Positions 6,056 through 6,244 of a DNA stretch of 6,244 nucleotides are shown here, piece by piece. Position numbers and translations under genes: made by a program. Each line of letters starts with the position of its first letter. The first letter of the stretch is position 1. Source of the stretch: Paracoccaceae bacterium (GTDB lineage: Bacteria > Pseudomonadota > Alphaproteobacteria > Rhodobacterales > Rhodobacteraceae); contig JANSYB010000154.1 in NCBI GenBank assembly GCA_024742655.1, forward strand, positions 1 through 6,244, given 5' to 3'. The notes under the pieces were generated by a model that was not told the DNA's origin, did not search any database, and worked only from the letters and a program-made list of their open reading frames with translations.

Positions 6056-6244
6056 GGTTCTGAAAACCGAAGGGCTGACCCTGCATTACGGGGGCAGCCA
6101 GATCCTGAACGGGATCGACATGACCGCACGGCGTGGCGAGGTGACCTGCGTGATGGGCACCAACGGCGTGGGCAAGACCAGCCTTCTGAAGGCGATATCG
6201 GGCACGCATCCCGCATCCGGCGGCCAGATCACGCTCGAGGGCAA
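6036..6244 (+). CDS. urtE: Urea ABC transporter ATP-binding protein UrtE (3' end outside window)
   Basis: UrtE is the second ATPase and pairs with UrtD. Only the first 69 codons plus two bases are present, of roughly 230 expected. The ATG at 6036 has AAGG (6026-6029) six nucleotides upstream, inside urtD. It is the only ATG/GTG start upstream of the conserved region in this frame. It adds about eight residues before the usual family start (LKTEGLTLHYGGSQIL). Walker A is at residues 41-49, GTNGVGKTS, followed by LLKAISG, with the GVGKT variant characteristic of UrtE. Residues 58-69 (HPASGGQITLEG) continue the normal fold. The Q-loop, signature and Walker B lie beyond the window. The ATG at 6052 that overlaps the urtD stop is in another frame and ends after three codons, so it is not the start. 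Confidence 0.93.
   Translation, partial: MSISGDEVLKTEGLTLHYGGSQILNGIDMTARRGEVTCVMGTNGVGKTSLLKAISGTHPASGGQITLEG

Noticed and set aside
1..6244. CRISPR array, tRNA, rRNA, insertion sequence or phage attachment site
   Set aside because: No repeated spacer pattern, cloverleaf, rRNA-like segment, transposase or terminal inverted repeats were seen on either strand.

Overview
The window holds most of a urea ABC-transporter operon, urtA-urtB-urtC-urtD-urtE, all on the + strand. One small gene for an exported protein lies upstream. The high G+C content, heavy use of GC-ending codons, acidic periplasmic binding protein and long UrtB with a large N-terminal periplasmic domain suggest an alphaproteobacterium, most likely of the Rhodobacteraceae (Roseobacter/Rhodobacter type). 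This placement comes from recognising protein families by eye, not from a search.

Layout: 1-398 is a small secreted, two-cysteine, helical protein of unknown function. Its start codon appears to be clipped by the window edge, because base 1-2 is 'tg' and the frame is open with a signal peptide. 399-741 has no convincing gene. It holds a palindrome over the upstream stop codon and, nearer urtA, three neighbouring inverted repeats that are candidate regulatory sites or leader hairpins. 742-2025 is urtA (periplasmic urea-binding protein). A perfect 10-bp-stem hairpin sits in the urtA-urtB gap. 2096-4054 is urtB (permease with a ~330-residue periplasmic N-terminal domain), 4056-5318 urtC (second permease), 5315-6055 urtD (first ATPase) and 6036-6244 the start of urtE (second ATPase), cut by the window end.

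UrtA captures urea (or a close analogue) in the periplasm, UrtB and UrtC form the transmembrane channel, and UrtD and UrtE hydrolyse ATP on the cytoplasmic face. From urtB onward the genes are spaced by 1 nt or overlap by 4 and 20 nt, which indicates tight translational coupling. The intercistronic hairpin after urtA fits the usual need for more binding protein than membrane subunits. In related bacteria such operons are nitrogen-regulated and often sit beside urease genes, but no urease gene is visible here.

No new system was found. The points most worth following up are the dyad cluster upstream of urtA, the urtA-urtB hairpin, the UrtB N-terminal domain and the small exported upstream protein.
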